This document shows, one piece after another, positions 1 to 11,212 of a DNA stretch of 64,000 bases. The notes below the pieces were generated by a model. The model did no database searches and was not told the origin of the DNA. It saw nothing but the letters and a program-made list of their open reading frames with translations. Position 1 is the stretch's first letter. The number at the start of each line of letters is the position of its first letter. Position numbers and translations under genes: made by a program. The stretch comes from Bimastos eiseni (Eukaryota; Annelida; Clitellata; Crassiclitellata; Lumbricidae), in the NCBI GenBank assembly GCA_959347315.1, contig OY365806.1, forward strand, positions 27,022,811-27,086,810. Direction: 5' to 3'.

Positions 1-168
1 AACCTAGTATTTGCTTTCCCTGCAGCTGTCTTCATGCGTTAACTCATGACTCGTGTTAGTCTTATAAACCATTATTTTAGAAACATTGCATTGCTTTGAA
101 ATTGTCACATATAGACACTGATCATTATTAAACTGTTAAGCTTCTAACATTTGCTTTGCATTTCTTAC

Positions 169-3100
169 CAAGTTCTGAAGGTTGGAACTTAAGAGTCGTG
201 TTATTGTCGGCCAGATTCTGAACAAAGTCAATGCTTAGACCGTTCATCGTCTTCATGAGATCTGCTATCTTCATCTGAATATCCTTTGACAAGTGCAGTC
301 CTAAAATGGCAGTTTACAGAACGCAACGTCACACGACAAAATAAGTAATGGCTCTTGCATGTAAGAGGAATAAGCATCCTCCCGCCTAAGCCGAGCGCGC
401 ATACACATCGGCGCAACCGCTCACAAGTGACACCCGTCCACAGTTATGCTCACCAGTTAGAATATAAAACTATCATACTATACTGTTATCACACAGTTAT
501 CGCCTACTTCGAACAGTCAACTACAAATTATAAATTCTTTTGATTGCCTTCGTTTCTTCATCGGTCGGTAGAAAATTCGCTCGCAACCTCCACATAAGAG
601 AATCATGCATGCATTTTTGACCAAAATGGCAATTATATATAATTTATTGACGCTGTTCCTTGAGCGCCTCAAACCTCGAAATCAACTCCTCCATGTATAG
701 CTCTACCTTGAATTTATTGCAATCAATCGGACATCAACATTTTTCTTACTCAGAGAGATGCACGTCAAATTAGTCAGCCGTTGTTATCAGATAATTAACT
801 TAAGTCTTCTGTTTCTAGGGTTTCTCCTTTAGATAGAGCGAACGAGTTTCCTATAATGTCCGTGGCCGATTAAAATAGTCACAACTGTCACAAAGTCCAA
901 AATATTTACCAGTTGCTCTTTTGGACGCCAAAGATGACGAAATTCGATAATCTGCCGAACACGAAACATTTTAAATTGAGAAAACTAAAATAATATCAAA
1001 GCCAAAATGACATGTTTTCTTGAAAACTTTTACGAAGCTATGCATACCATTGCGCTTTCCATATGTGATATTTCGTTCGAGGAAGCGTTTGGCCTCCGGT
1101 TTCAGAGTATTGCCGAACTTCTTCTGTGCTTCCAGCAAGACTTTAAAGACGTCTTCTTTCATACTGTACAAGTAAAGAAGCATCTGTGACCGTACATACC
1201 ATCACATCATCACTAGTAATATATTCACCTGAGGAGATGATGGATCAAGGACAATGTATGTATGTATACATGCATGCATGCACGCATGCATGCACGAACG
1301 ATGTGCGTGTTGTTGTTACATGCTAGGTCTACCTGATTTTAAGGTTCTATAGATTTTATAATAACAAAGATGTATTTTGAAAGCAATATATATTAAACAC
1401 CCAAAGTGACGAAAGAATGCAACCTGAAACGTCTCACATTCACTTGAGTCCTGACACTACGAGCAACTCAGTTAGTTAAACAAACGTGGAACTCAGAGCA
1501 AACTACAGACAAGCTATATTTAACTCAGCTATATACAGACTTACATAATACGACGAAACTGGAGAATCTCGGAAACATTGGACACAACTATAGTGCAAAA
1601 AGCGATCTCAAATACAGGTATATACCCAATACCCATTCAACAGATCCAGTCATCGATTAGCTCTGACCTTAGCAACAACCGCTATAGAGAGCGAGAGATG
1701 GCAAGGACCGAGTCCAAATCCATTCCACTTCAATAGTCCTATCCTGACTGTCTTTCGAGGTTAAATGCATAGTTTAGTTAGATATATCTTAATTGTTCAA
1801 TCGGTGAGAAGTATCAGTCTAACTGAACATCCAACAGTGTTGATGTATATATGTTAATGTATGAATGTATGCCTGAATATCTGTATGGATGTATGTATGT
1901 GTGTTTCTATGTATGTATTTAATTGATTTTATTTTAGATTTGTATGCATGTATATGTGTGTACTTATGCATGCATAATTTACAATTGTATATATAATATA
2001 TACAATTGTATATTACATACATATATGCTTGTATATATGTATGTATTTTTAAAGTATGTATATAATTATATATATGTGTGTAGGTATGTGTTCATGTGTG
2101 TGTAGATATGTGCATAATATTAGTGAGTGCGCATGAGTGTTTTATGTCTGGGTCCTTGTGTGTATTTGTAAATGAACAGATAAAACCGCAGAATTGTGGA
2201 TCAGGTCATTTTTTTAAATGTGCTACATTTTTAATTAGGCCTGCTTACACAAAAGATTTTTAAAAAATTGCTAGAAAGGACTATGGATTTCACTCATGAG
2301 TTCATCCGCTGACCTGATTTCTTCATCAAAGCTCGACAGTTTCTTTTCGGCCTCATAGCTGGCATCCCTTACTTCTCTACTGTAAGATACGTGCTGTATG
2401 AAGTGCAGGGGAAGGCGAGCTGTGTAAAAGACCGTTGCGTCTTCACACAAAGCCTGAAATGAAGCACAACAATATCAAAAGAGCATAATCGCTACGATAC
2501 GTTTCCTTCACATAACACTTATATATGCATCTTCAAAAAAATCAGATGATAGACTCATGGCCTTTTAAAATTTAAGGACTTTGGGTCCCAATATATGCAC
2601 AAATCCAAACCTTAAACTGAGCCCTAATCCCACTTCAATCTCACATTCTCAGATAGAGCATCGCACTGCATGTGGGTGTCATTTTGTCAAATTTATAACA
2701 TAATAATAAACTGCTTACATAGGGTTTACACTACGGTCATAATGTGTAGGCTATTACAAGTGTTAAATACAAGTTAAGTTTAGCATGCGTTGAAGTTTAA
2801 ATTGGCGAGTTTTTGATTTATTTGATAGGGGGATTGTAATGAGTAAAGTTTTGCTATAAGTTGTATGTTTGGATTGTGATCACATTTAGGCTTAATGCAA
2901 ACATTGTTGTCTTATATTGCTCTCAGTATAGCCTCTAGAAATATCATCAAATGCATTGCTCACAACACACATGCGGTTAAATCGTTTTTGCATCACACGG
3001 CTGACTCTGACACTGTTCGTGATTCATTTTGGTTTTGAGAAAAAACTTTCACAGAAACAGTTTTTCACTATTATTTAGAAAAATAATCGTTTTAATAATT

Positions 3101-6100
3101 ATAAACTAAGATGATCCTTTTCGTTTAATTTCAAACTGACAAATCGCAGTATTATTACAAGTAAGCCTTTAGCATGAGCGGATGATTACAGAGTTATTAC
3201 AAGAGTCGAACGTAACTTACCTACAAGAAATGGCTGATTAATTCTCTGCTTACACAAACTCTTCTAAAGTTCGGAACCTGGGCGTCACACCTGGTTCCTC
3301 CCTCACGTTCACAGAACAAACGTCTAATCTGATCTGCTCTTTGTATACTTTCAACTGAAGAGACTTAGAACTATCCCTCTGTCTTTACCAAAATACTTCA
3401 TGTGTTTATCGGTTGCCGCCTAGACTCATTTCTAATGGGCCTCCCTAAGCATCGTCTTACCCCCTGTAATTGGTTCTAAATGCTTTAGCTAGACTCAAGG
3501 CCTGACTGCGTCAGTTTGTTCATATCCATGAAGTCATGCACTGGATTCCTATCACTACGCGTACCACTACAACAGCGATTCCGAACCTGTGGCCCGCGGG
3601 CCAATAGTTGCCCGCCAGGCCTCAAAAAGTGGCCCTCGATCTATCAAAGATATAAAAAAAACATACGTGCAAAAAATGAATATCTGACAGAATAATTATA
3701 TTCTTTTATAAATTATTATATTTTTTGACGTTTATAAGTAACATCAAACGTACTATTGTAGTTCGATTTTACCAATTATAATATGTTTCTAGTACATCTC
3801 TAGTCACGAAGCTAATCTATGCCAGCAAGCAATCGCTAATACTTAAGTACGTATTCTCTCTTGCGTAAACGCCGCTAAGTTCGTTGGTCTATGTCCAACA
3901 CTTGTAGGTCCTATGCATTTGATTCAATAAATGGCGATGCAAATTGTTAAACAAAAAAAGAGATTAGCGGTTTAGCCTATAGTATACTATAGATTCACTC
4001 TTAGTGTCGGTTTGGTTGCACATACAGATGTGAACAGTCAGTTTCTGCAATGAAATTGATCAATGTAAAAACCGTTCGCGACTCAATGATCTCAATTTGA
4101 ATGGACTTGGACTAATCGTTAATGGTTCTGGCTACAACTAATCTTCAACCGGAAATTGAAAAACTTGTTAATCATATTCAGCAACAAAGATCGCAATATT
4201 GATTATTAAAGTTTCAAGTGACTAAACTTCAAATAAGTATTACTAATTTAAGATGATTAAACCGGAATTTACCTATGTGTGATTTGATTCAATTCTATAC
4301 GTAAAATAGAAATCTGTTAAAATTTCAAATAATCATTTTAACCTTGTGGCCCATCATGTCCCCCAACTAAGTAAACGTGGCCCTAAGTCGAATAAGGTTG
4401 GGAACCACTGCACCATAAGATCCTCTTTCCAATTTTCAAGTCCAGCTATATGAAGTACCCCGAGATATCCCTCTGACTATTTGCAAGAGCCGTTTTCCTC
4501 GACCTCATCTTGTTTCTTGCGCTCTGTTGATCATCTTGATCTTTTGTTCCTAGGACTAGGACTGTCTTGGCCCAATATCGGGCGTTAGCTATTGTGAGTC
4601 CATTTACCTATTTTTTATACCAAGTTTCTGTGCTAAAAGTTCCTCTGAACAGTTATTCTGTGAGAGACGATGTATTTGGAGCGACCTATGGGCCATTAAA
4701 AAGTAAGTCATAAGATTTTTTGCTAATATTTCGGCCAAAAGTAGAGATTATTAAATGAAATTTGACAGTCGCAAAACAAATTCATATCTCGATATAGTGA
4801 CCAAATTTCAATGAAACATTTAAAAAAACAAAAGTTACATCACTTTTAATAAGTCCAACCACGGCTTATGGCGGTCAAAAAATATTCAACGCAAGAAAAA
4901 GTAAAAAAAACAATTCTACGAAGTCAGTTCAATTATCTCATCCTTTTTGGCTTTGGTGGCATAATGTGGTATTTCTCGAGCATAGCTTTACACACGTGAT
5001 AATCCATGGGGCTCAAGTACAGTGAGCTTGAGGCCATTGATCCTTCTCAATGAAACCTGGGTAATTGAGCTTTGAGCCAATCTTTGTGTGAGGCGAGCAG
5101 TAAGCGTTGGTGTCTCGTTTTGTTAAAGATGAATCCAGCTGGCAGCATATGCTTGCAATCGGATATTAATTGTGGAATCGGCTACCAACGTAATAATTTA
5201 TACAACATCCACTTTGTCTTTCTCATCAACAAAATGAAATCGACTTTTGCAAACAAGACAAACACCAGCCGATACCATAACATGTGGAGCGAACTTCTTG
5301 CGCTCAACAATCAGTCGACCAAGTTTGGCATTGGATTTCTTGCCGCTGTAAAAACACGTGTGTTTTGGTTGCTGATTGTCATGATTGCTGGATTGAGGTA
5401 GAAGTTCTTCTCATCCGTGAGTAACACACACTTCGTCTCGCGAACAATCAGCTGCCATGGCAATGCTGAGGAGCGTTCAAGTCTGGGTGATGATAATCTG
5501 CCCAGTGACATGACGAAAAGCAATGTTTATTTACCAATAGATTGATTGCTCGCTAAATGACGTCCAAGTGATGTCCATATACGCTGGTTCCTCGTTTCTC
5601 TTCTCAATAATAATGATAATTCTGAATATTTGCTTCACAACAATAACTTGAGAAGTGACATGATAATATCGTTTTTGTTACTTTTTCCTGCGTTGAATGT
5701 TTTTCAATCATCAAAAACCACGGTTAGGTTCATCAAAAGTGACATAACTTTTTTCCGTGTAAAATATTTCATTCAAATTTTGCCAATATATGCAAATATA
5801 AACTACTTTTGCGCATGTAAAATTTCATTTGGTAATCTCTACTTTTGGCTGAAATATTAACAAAAAACCTGATTGGTTTTATTTTTAATGGTCCAACCTG
5901 TATACATCAGCCAATCACTTATGGCTCTACAGAATATCAACTGGTCGTCATTGAATATCTGTTCTGCGCGGTCTCATCAGCGGCTCGTGGAAGACCCGTA
6001 TCTGCCAGCTATGAAAAAGCGCAGAGCGATTGCATCGTTTTGATTCGCTGACGCTCCAACCGCTTGTGATTATTCAACTTCATCGATTAACTTGATGCAG

Positions 6101-6558
6101 GATATCTGAATAATGATGTAAACTGAAAGCGACTCTGTTTAGATCCTCTTCGCCTGTGTGCAACCCACCATTGTTGACCCATGACGATAACTGGGCAGTG
6201 TTTGCTTACTGAAGAACGTTTTCTTCTAAATACCATTGAACATTTTGGCGAACATACACGTAGGCGGCTCAAAAAGGTGCTAAATGAAGCGGATAACTAA
6301 GAACTGACTAACCTTGATGACATTATCGTAGTTGATTTCGTCTGGCTTCAGAGCACCGACGGTGTTATAAAGAGCCCTTGACTTGGCCATAATAAGATCA
6401 GCAATCGAGAGGATTTCAATTGGTGTAAGATCCCATCGTAAGGTATTGTTAGGGATAGGCTTGAACGGTTTGAACTGTGGAGGTGCAGCCGATTGCATCG
6501 AAGCTACAGACGACGCTGCTACCGACGACGCGGCTACCGATAATGACGACAGTTGCAT
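169..6558 (-). CDS. Gene 0: thimet oligopeptidase/neurolysin-like peptidase, 5' part (exons 1-4)
   Basis: Four minus-strand exons match the N-terminal third of M3 metallopeptidases: exon 1 at 6313-6558 (ATG at 6558-6556), exon 2 at 2314-2453, exon 3 at 1048-1163, exon 4 at 169-300. All are bounded by AG/GT and phases agree (0, 2, 1, 1). Family landmarks seen are LRWDL in exon 1, QHVSYS and AEKKLSSFD in exon 2, SMKEDVF and RNG at the exon 3 ends, and the LHLSKD to IDFVQNL block in exon 4. The N terminus is Ala/Ser-rich with no convincing signal peptide. The rest of the gene lies beyond the left edge, so function is inferred from the complete paralog, gene 1. Intron 1 holds a hAT remnant and a mariner copy that gene 1 does not share. 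Confidence 0.88.
306..2313. other. Introns 3 and 2 of gene 0 with simple repeats
   Basis: Apart from exon 3 (1048-1163), no gene is seen. TATG/TGCATGCA simple repeats occur at 1255-1300 and TATG-rich sequence at 1840-2110. The stretch 1190-1830 is almost identical to 39940-40580. Confidence 0.6.
3573..4410. mobile_element. hAT-type DNA transposon remnant
   Basis: Ends are CAGCGATTCCGAACCTGTGG and AGGTTGGGAACCACTG, terminal inverted repeats of hAT type. They are flanked by an imperfect 8-bp duplication (cactacaa / caccataa). The right part encodes, with stops, a stretch reading CEQSVSAMK followed by a dimerisation-like segment, resembling the C-terminal hAT transposase region. At 838 bp it is a defective copy. 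It lies in intron 1 of gene 0; the gene 1 intron lacks it. Confidence 0.65.
4684..5900 (-). mobile_element. Tc1/mariner-like element 1, decayed
   Basis: Long inverted ends: left (about 4688-4780) and right (about 5800-5900) share GCCATTAAAAA and a CCAAAAGTAGAGATT block in inverted orientation; a TA follows the right end. The minus strand carries transposase fragments LLTDEKNFYLNPA and NQNTRV typical of IS630/Tc1/mariner transposases, with frameshifts and stops. It is inserted in intron 1 of gene 0 and inactive. Confidence 0.7.
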
Positions 6559-6571
6559 AGCCAATGCTTCG

Positions 6572-6666
6572 AAGAGATGCTGTTCTCACCCCTCAACAGA
6601 AGCCAAAGATTCTGCTCTCATCTCTCAACAGAAGGCAACGAATCCGTTCTCATCCCTCAACAGACG
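6572..6666. repeat. 31-bp tandem repeat, about 3 units, in gene 0 5' UTR/promoter
   Basis: Three imperfect units built on TTCTCACCCCTCAACAGAAG lie between the CArG box and the gene 0 start codon. The paralogous position upstream of gene 1 has four units. Confidence 0.75.
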
Positions 6667-6705
6667 CCAAATATGGCTGCTGTGACGTCATTAACTGTGA
6701 CGTCA
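6667..6705 (-). promoter_or_regulatory. Gene 0 promoter sites: two CRE palindromes and a CArG box
   Basis: Two perfect TGACGTCA palindromes lie at 6683-6690 and 6698-6705, 15 bp apart, and CCATATTTGG (SRF/CArG consensus, minus strand) lies at 6667-6676. They are 110-150 bp upstream of the exon 1 ATG. The group is unchanged in the paralog at 43261-43299. CREB/ATF and SRF binding is inferred from consensus only. Confidence 0.6.
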
Positions 6706-6841
6706 TACATATAGAAGTCATCACGCGCGCATAAATTATACAATTATTTGTGATATCATTCGCTGTAATCATAATTATACAGTCGTCATTCATTTCGTTA
6801 TATTTACAGAGATTTATATAGCGCTCCTTGTCGACTACCTA

Positions 6842-6859
6842 CTCGGGAGCGCTCCCGAG
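6842..6859. repeat. 18-bp perfect palindrome
   Basis: CTCGGGAGCGCTCCCGAG is a perfect 18-bp palindrome in the intergenic region between peptidase gene 0 and the plus-strand NHL-like gene. It is conserved at 43437-43454. Role unknown. Confidence 0.6.
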
Positions 6860-7169
6860 CTAACCTCTACTGAGGAGAACTGTCCTTATGTTAAAATAGA
6901 ACTAGGCATCCAACTTGCAGGGCCAGAAACGAAAAGCACATGCATATAATTCGTATCATTCACAAAAAACAGTCAGCTGAGACATCCGCAACTAGATTTA
7001 CATCGACAGCAACGTTGGAATTGGCAGAGAGCGCTTCGGGGCCAAATACCTGAATTGTAAAACAAATGCAGTTTCATAGTCTAAGATATTATTTAAGATA
7101 GCTTATTTTAACCTTTATTCTGTCGTAGTTGTTTTGAAGTAGGGAATTCAAAGCTGCGTAACAAGAAAT

Positions 7170-8358
7170 ATGAAAACATTAACAAATACACTGGTCGAAC
7201 GTATCAACGATCTACATGACAAAACTAAACCAAGGTCACACAAGACTGATAAAAAACTGAACCAGCTAATGGAAGAAGACATAGAGATCCTCAATTCAGT
7301 TTCTGACAAGAAGATTGTAGTTTGGTTGTGGTGCAAATCGCCAAACACTCTAGAGAAAGTTGAAAAATTCTTTCAATGCAAGACTCTTATTAGTCTATTC
7401 ACGAGTCTAACCAATATTTCTGTATCAGCCATCGAACATCAGTATTTAATCGGCTTAGACAGCAAATAGTTCAAAACAGAAGTTGGTTTGTACTTTTTTT
7501 TACTCCCGTCATATAGTTAGGCCTATGGTAATAATGGTAGTTATAGTTATATAGTTATGGTAATAATGGTAGTTATAGTTATGCTATTTCCGTTAAACAC
7601 GGATCAGATCAAATGCTTATGGCGCTGGTGCTGCCCCAGAATTCGGCAAAATAACTCTTTATAAAAGTAAATCTTTGCAACACGATATCCGACGTCTATC
7701 ATAAGCGTTACCTAAGTCAATTATATTCTTTTTGAAGCTATCATCGACTCTGTTTCTTTACATTAACATTCGATGCACAACTTTAATGAAACATCGCAGT
7801 CGTAATTTAATAACAGTTAAATTATTGTCTTCAAGAGGCGGACCCTATACTGTGTCAGTGAATAATGACGGTCAGTTGTTAATGGTCAAGTACGGTTATC
7901 CCTTGTCTCGACTTGAGATGTTTAGTTGCGATGGACGTTTCCTCATTATTATTCATTTGCACAAAGACATCCACATGCCTTTACGTGCAGTAGAGACCGC
8001 GAATGGCAATTTCAACATTCTTCATGAACTAGTGCTCAAGTTTAGATCAGAGAATGTCGTCAGTGAAGTTACGAGAGATGGTCAGTTGGTCATTCAAAGG
8101 TTTGTTCAGAAGCTTACAAACCCTCGCTATCTGTCGCTTGACTACGACGGTAAAGTATTTGTTGCTGATGAAGGCCTTCTGAGTGGTAGGGTCATTTTGC
8201 ATCAGCCAGGTCGGATGCAGAATCTAATCATTTGTTCAACAGCAGACAGCGATGATAGCATCATTGAGCCATCTCGACTGTGCTATGATGACGAAACTGG
8301 GCAGTTAATCGTAGGTGCAGAGGAGTTCATCCATATTTACAATGTTAATTGGTACTAG
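7170..8358 (+). pseudogene. NHL/beta-propeller-like gene, copy A (internal deletion)
   Basis: An open segment at 7170-7469 (99 aa, charged, helical-looking) is followed by about 260 bp without frame, then 7732-8358 (208 aa). The second segment has propeller-like repeats: GGPYTVSVNNDGQLLMV, NPRYLSLDYDGKVFVADEG and SRLCYDDETGQLIVGAEE. Compared with the copy at 43764-45447, about 430 bp encoding the N-terminal propeller part is missing after TTTAATAACAG. The stop at 45009 of the other copy is absent here (GAG). I infer a broken gene, though exon joining cannot be excluded. Related proteins are scaffolds or ligand binders; no function is assigned. Confidence 0.55.
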
Positions 8359-8612
8359 TTTACTCTACAAAAGCTCATTAGATGGGCATGTACTATTCCA
8401 TGCATTAACTCATACTTGTTGAAACTGTAACATAAACTTGTTTAAAATTAAATTGATAGGCAACCGTAGTGAATCATGCCAAATATGCTTGTTCCAAGAT
8501 ATACGCCTAAATGAATTATGGAATTTTTGCATTCTGTCTCTATTTTACTGAACTTTTATCCTCTGTAACAACTAGCAATGTAATCTTGCTGAGTGCTTAT
8601 AGTTTTAATAGA

Positions 8613-9490
8613 CAATTCTCAATTCTCAAGATATTGCTGTAAAGCAAACTTCAGAATTAACATTATTATTGAGAATAGAAACGAGTAATCAGCGTATTTG
8701 GACGTCACTTTGACGTCATTCAATCGATCAACTTGGATACTAAACATCGCTTCCGTCGTGTCGCAGTTCAGATTAGTATACCTCAATCCAGCAATCATGA
8801 CAATCAGCAACCAAAACACACGTGTTTTGTCCAGCGGAAAGAAATCCGATGTCAAATCTGGTCGACTGATTGTTGAACGCAAGAAGTTCGCTCCACATGC
8901 TTGGTATCGGCTGGTGTTTGTTTTGTTGGCAAAAGTCGACTTCATTTTGTTGATGAGCAAGCAAAGGTGGATGCTGTATAATTATTACGTTGGTAGTTGC
9001 TTCCACTATTAATATCCGGAAAAAAATGCAAGTTTCTGCCGCCAGCTAGATTCATCTTTCAGAAAGACGAGACACCATCGTATATTGCTCGCCCCACGCA
9101 AGATTGGCCCAAGGTCAATTGAACTGGTTTCATTGAGAAGGACCAGTGGCCCCTAGCAAGGTGGACTTGAACCCATTAGATTATCACTCGCGGGGTGCTA
9201 TTTGCTCGGGAAATATTACAATATGCAACCATAGCCAAAAGGAATGGGAGAATTGAAGTGACTTCGTATAATCGTTTTTTCCTTTTCCTGCGTTGAATGT
9301 TGATCGTCAAAAAGCCGTTGTTGGACTCATTAAAAGGGATACAACTTTTGTTCCGTTTAAAATACTTAATTCAAATCTGGGCATGCAGGTATAAATTGGT
9401 TTTGCGCATGTAAAATTTCGTTTGCCAATCTCTGCTTTTGGCTGAAATATTAGCAAAAAGCGTGGGGGTTACTTTTTAATGGCCCACTGT
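8613..9490 (+). mobile_element. Tc1/mariner-like element 2, left end deleted
   Basis: Plus-strand transposase fragments include LNPAIMTISNQNTRV and KSDVKSGRLIVERKKFAPH, then a frameshifted remainder with QKDETPS. The right end (GCATGTAAAATTTCG to about 9490) matches the full copy at 45851-46997. The left end and its flank are missing relative to that copy: the sequence jumps from TTTAATAGACAAT to TCTCAAGATATTGC, an apparent deletion of several hundred bases between short matching bases. Confidence 0.7.
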
Positions 9491-11212
9491 GTATATATAT
9501 ATGTATATATATATATATTTAATGCCGGAACAATCAGGGTCTGGGCATCATGTATATATATACATATATATATAAAGCAATGATATATATATATATTATT
9601 GATTTATCTTGCCATCGAGTCCATAACATTAAGTACCATTTCACGGTTTATGAATAAACACAAAAAGTATTGGTTAAAATGGCCAATCTTTACTTCAAAG
9701 AGTTACTTATATAGCTATAGTTATGTAAGTAATATAGCTAGTCATGTTTTCAATTATATTTCCATGAATAGTCATTTCACCTTTGATTTATTGAATATCT
9801 TTTAGTAAACTGATTGAGTTTCCTTTACGTTGTCTTGCGCACACTTGCATAAAAAACGAACAGCTGTGCTCCTATTTTTGTAGAGGAAACATTTCGCAAA
9901 GCATGATGGTGATACGCTATCAAAATGATTGTACATCAATAATTGTACATTAAGTTATAAATCACAGTTATTTCCTCAAGTTTAAGTCTTTGAAGACACG
10001 AGTTGGTAAGCCCTAATGAAGAATATTTTAAGTGCACGACAAATAACACAAAAGGCTCTAAGTCACAGGGCGCTGAGTCTTTTGAGTCTGGAGTGATAGT
10101 TAGATACCCAGACCATGAATCGTACAGTACGTTAGAAAAGGGTTTATGAGAGAATAGTAGGCCTAAAGACTGATGCTGGGAATTGAAAGCAAGAGATAAG
10201 CAATACAAAATAAATTAGCTGAACATTTTAAATTTTTCTCTATTGGGCTTCATTGCCTTTGGGACTCGGAGATTATTAGTATAGAGAATAAATTGTCCGG
10301 AGGGAGCAGGAGATCACCCTAAGTTGCCTTAGGGAGGAAGCGGGAGACCACCCTAAATTGCTGATACCGGTAATAACAGCTGTGGTAGATTAGATTGATA
10401 TGCTGTATAAATGTAAGCTTCCAATCAAGGACAATTCCGGGGTCTCGGACCGAGGACCAGAAAGTCGGTTGTGGATACCTGAAGGCGAGGGATTTGAGAT
10501 CTATCTCAGGGATATATATATATATATATATATACAATAGGTTTGTGATCCCAATATCAATAAACGGTGTCTATATTTTGTATGAATTTGTTGCTTCGAA
10601 ACCTCGTGAAATGCTTGTATTCTACTTACCATTTCGGCTCTCAGCAATATATCCTGTTGTAGACTTACCCAGACCATTGTGTGAGCCGAATACGAAAAAT
10701 ATTTAAGCAACATAACGAATAAAACACGTCATGATTGCCTGTCTTATGCGTTTTTCATTGGACATTTATTTGTTTTTGTGGTTACTGACGCGAGATTACA
10801 AAGGTTGTTTGTTGTCTAATAATGAAAGCCAGCAAGGCTATGAAGATGTCCTTTTGTGCCATGTGATCAAATGTAATGACAAAAAAATGTCAATAACAGT
10901 CAGTTTCTGCAGCATGTATTTCCTCTCTAACTCAAATAATGGCACATTTTTACATTGCAACTTTTAGCGTTTAGAAATTAGTTGAATAGTGGTAGGGAGG
11001 ACAATTAACAAATCGATGACAATCAGAACAAAATAAATTATACAGTTCATGCATACATGAAACTAAAAACGCATAAAGTTGCTAATCGAAAGCTATGTAG
11101 GTCTAATACCAGTTGCATAAATCGAAAACTATCGTGAGAGTAACGGTTAAAAATAATTGCAGCAACTCTAATCATAATCTTTCGTAACGTAGGCAATGCC
11201 CTTTGAAGATCA
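9491..11212. other. Intergenic region 3' of gene 1, no gene seen
   Basis: AT-microsatellites at 9490-9600 and 10508-10535. Contains the Polinton B empty site at 10150-10155 and the 3' flank of gene 1. Plus- and minus-strand frames of 60-100 aa here show no family features. Confidence 0.55.
10150..10155. other. Empty target site paralogous to Polinton B
   Basis: A single gagaat in the context ttatgagagaatagtaggcc. Flanks on both sides align with 47520-47645 and 55203-55300, which surround Polinton B. Confidence 0.88.

Noticed and set aside
355..543. Plus-strand frame beside exon 4 of gene 0
   Set aside because: Intron sequence with no coding features.
1255..1300. CRISPR-like short repeats (TGCATGCA)
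   Set aside because: Simple microsatellite without unique spacers.
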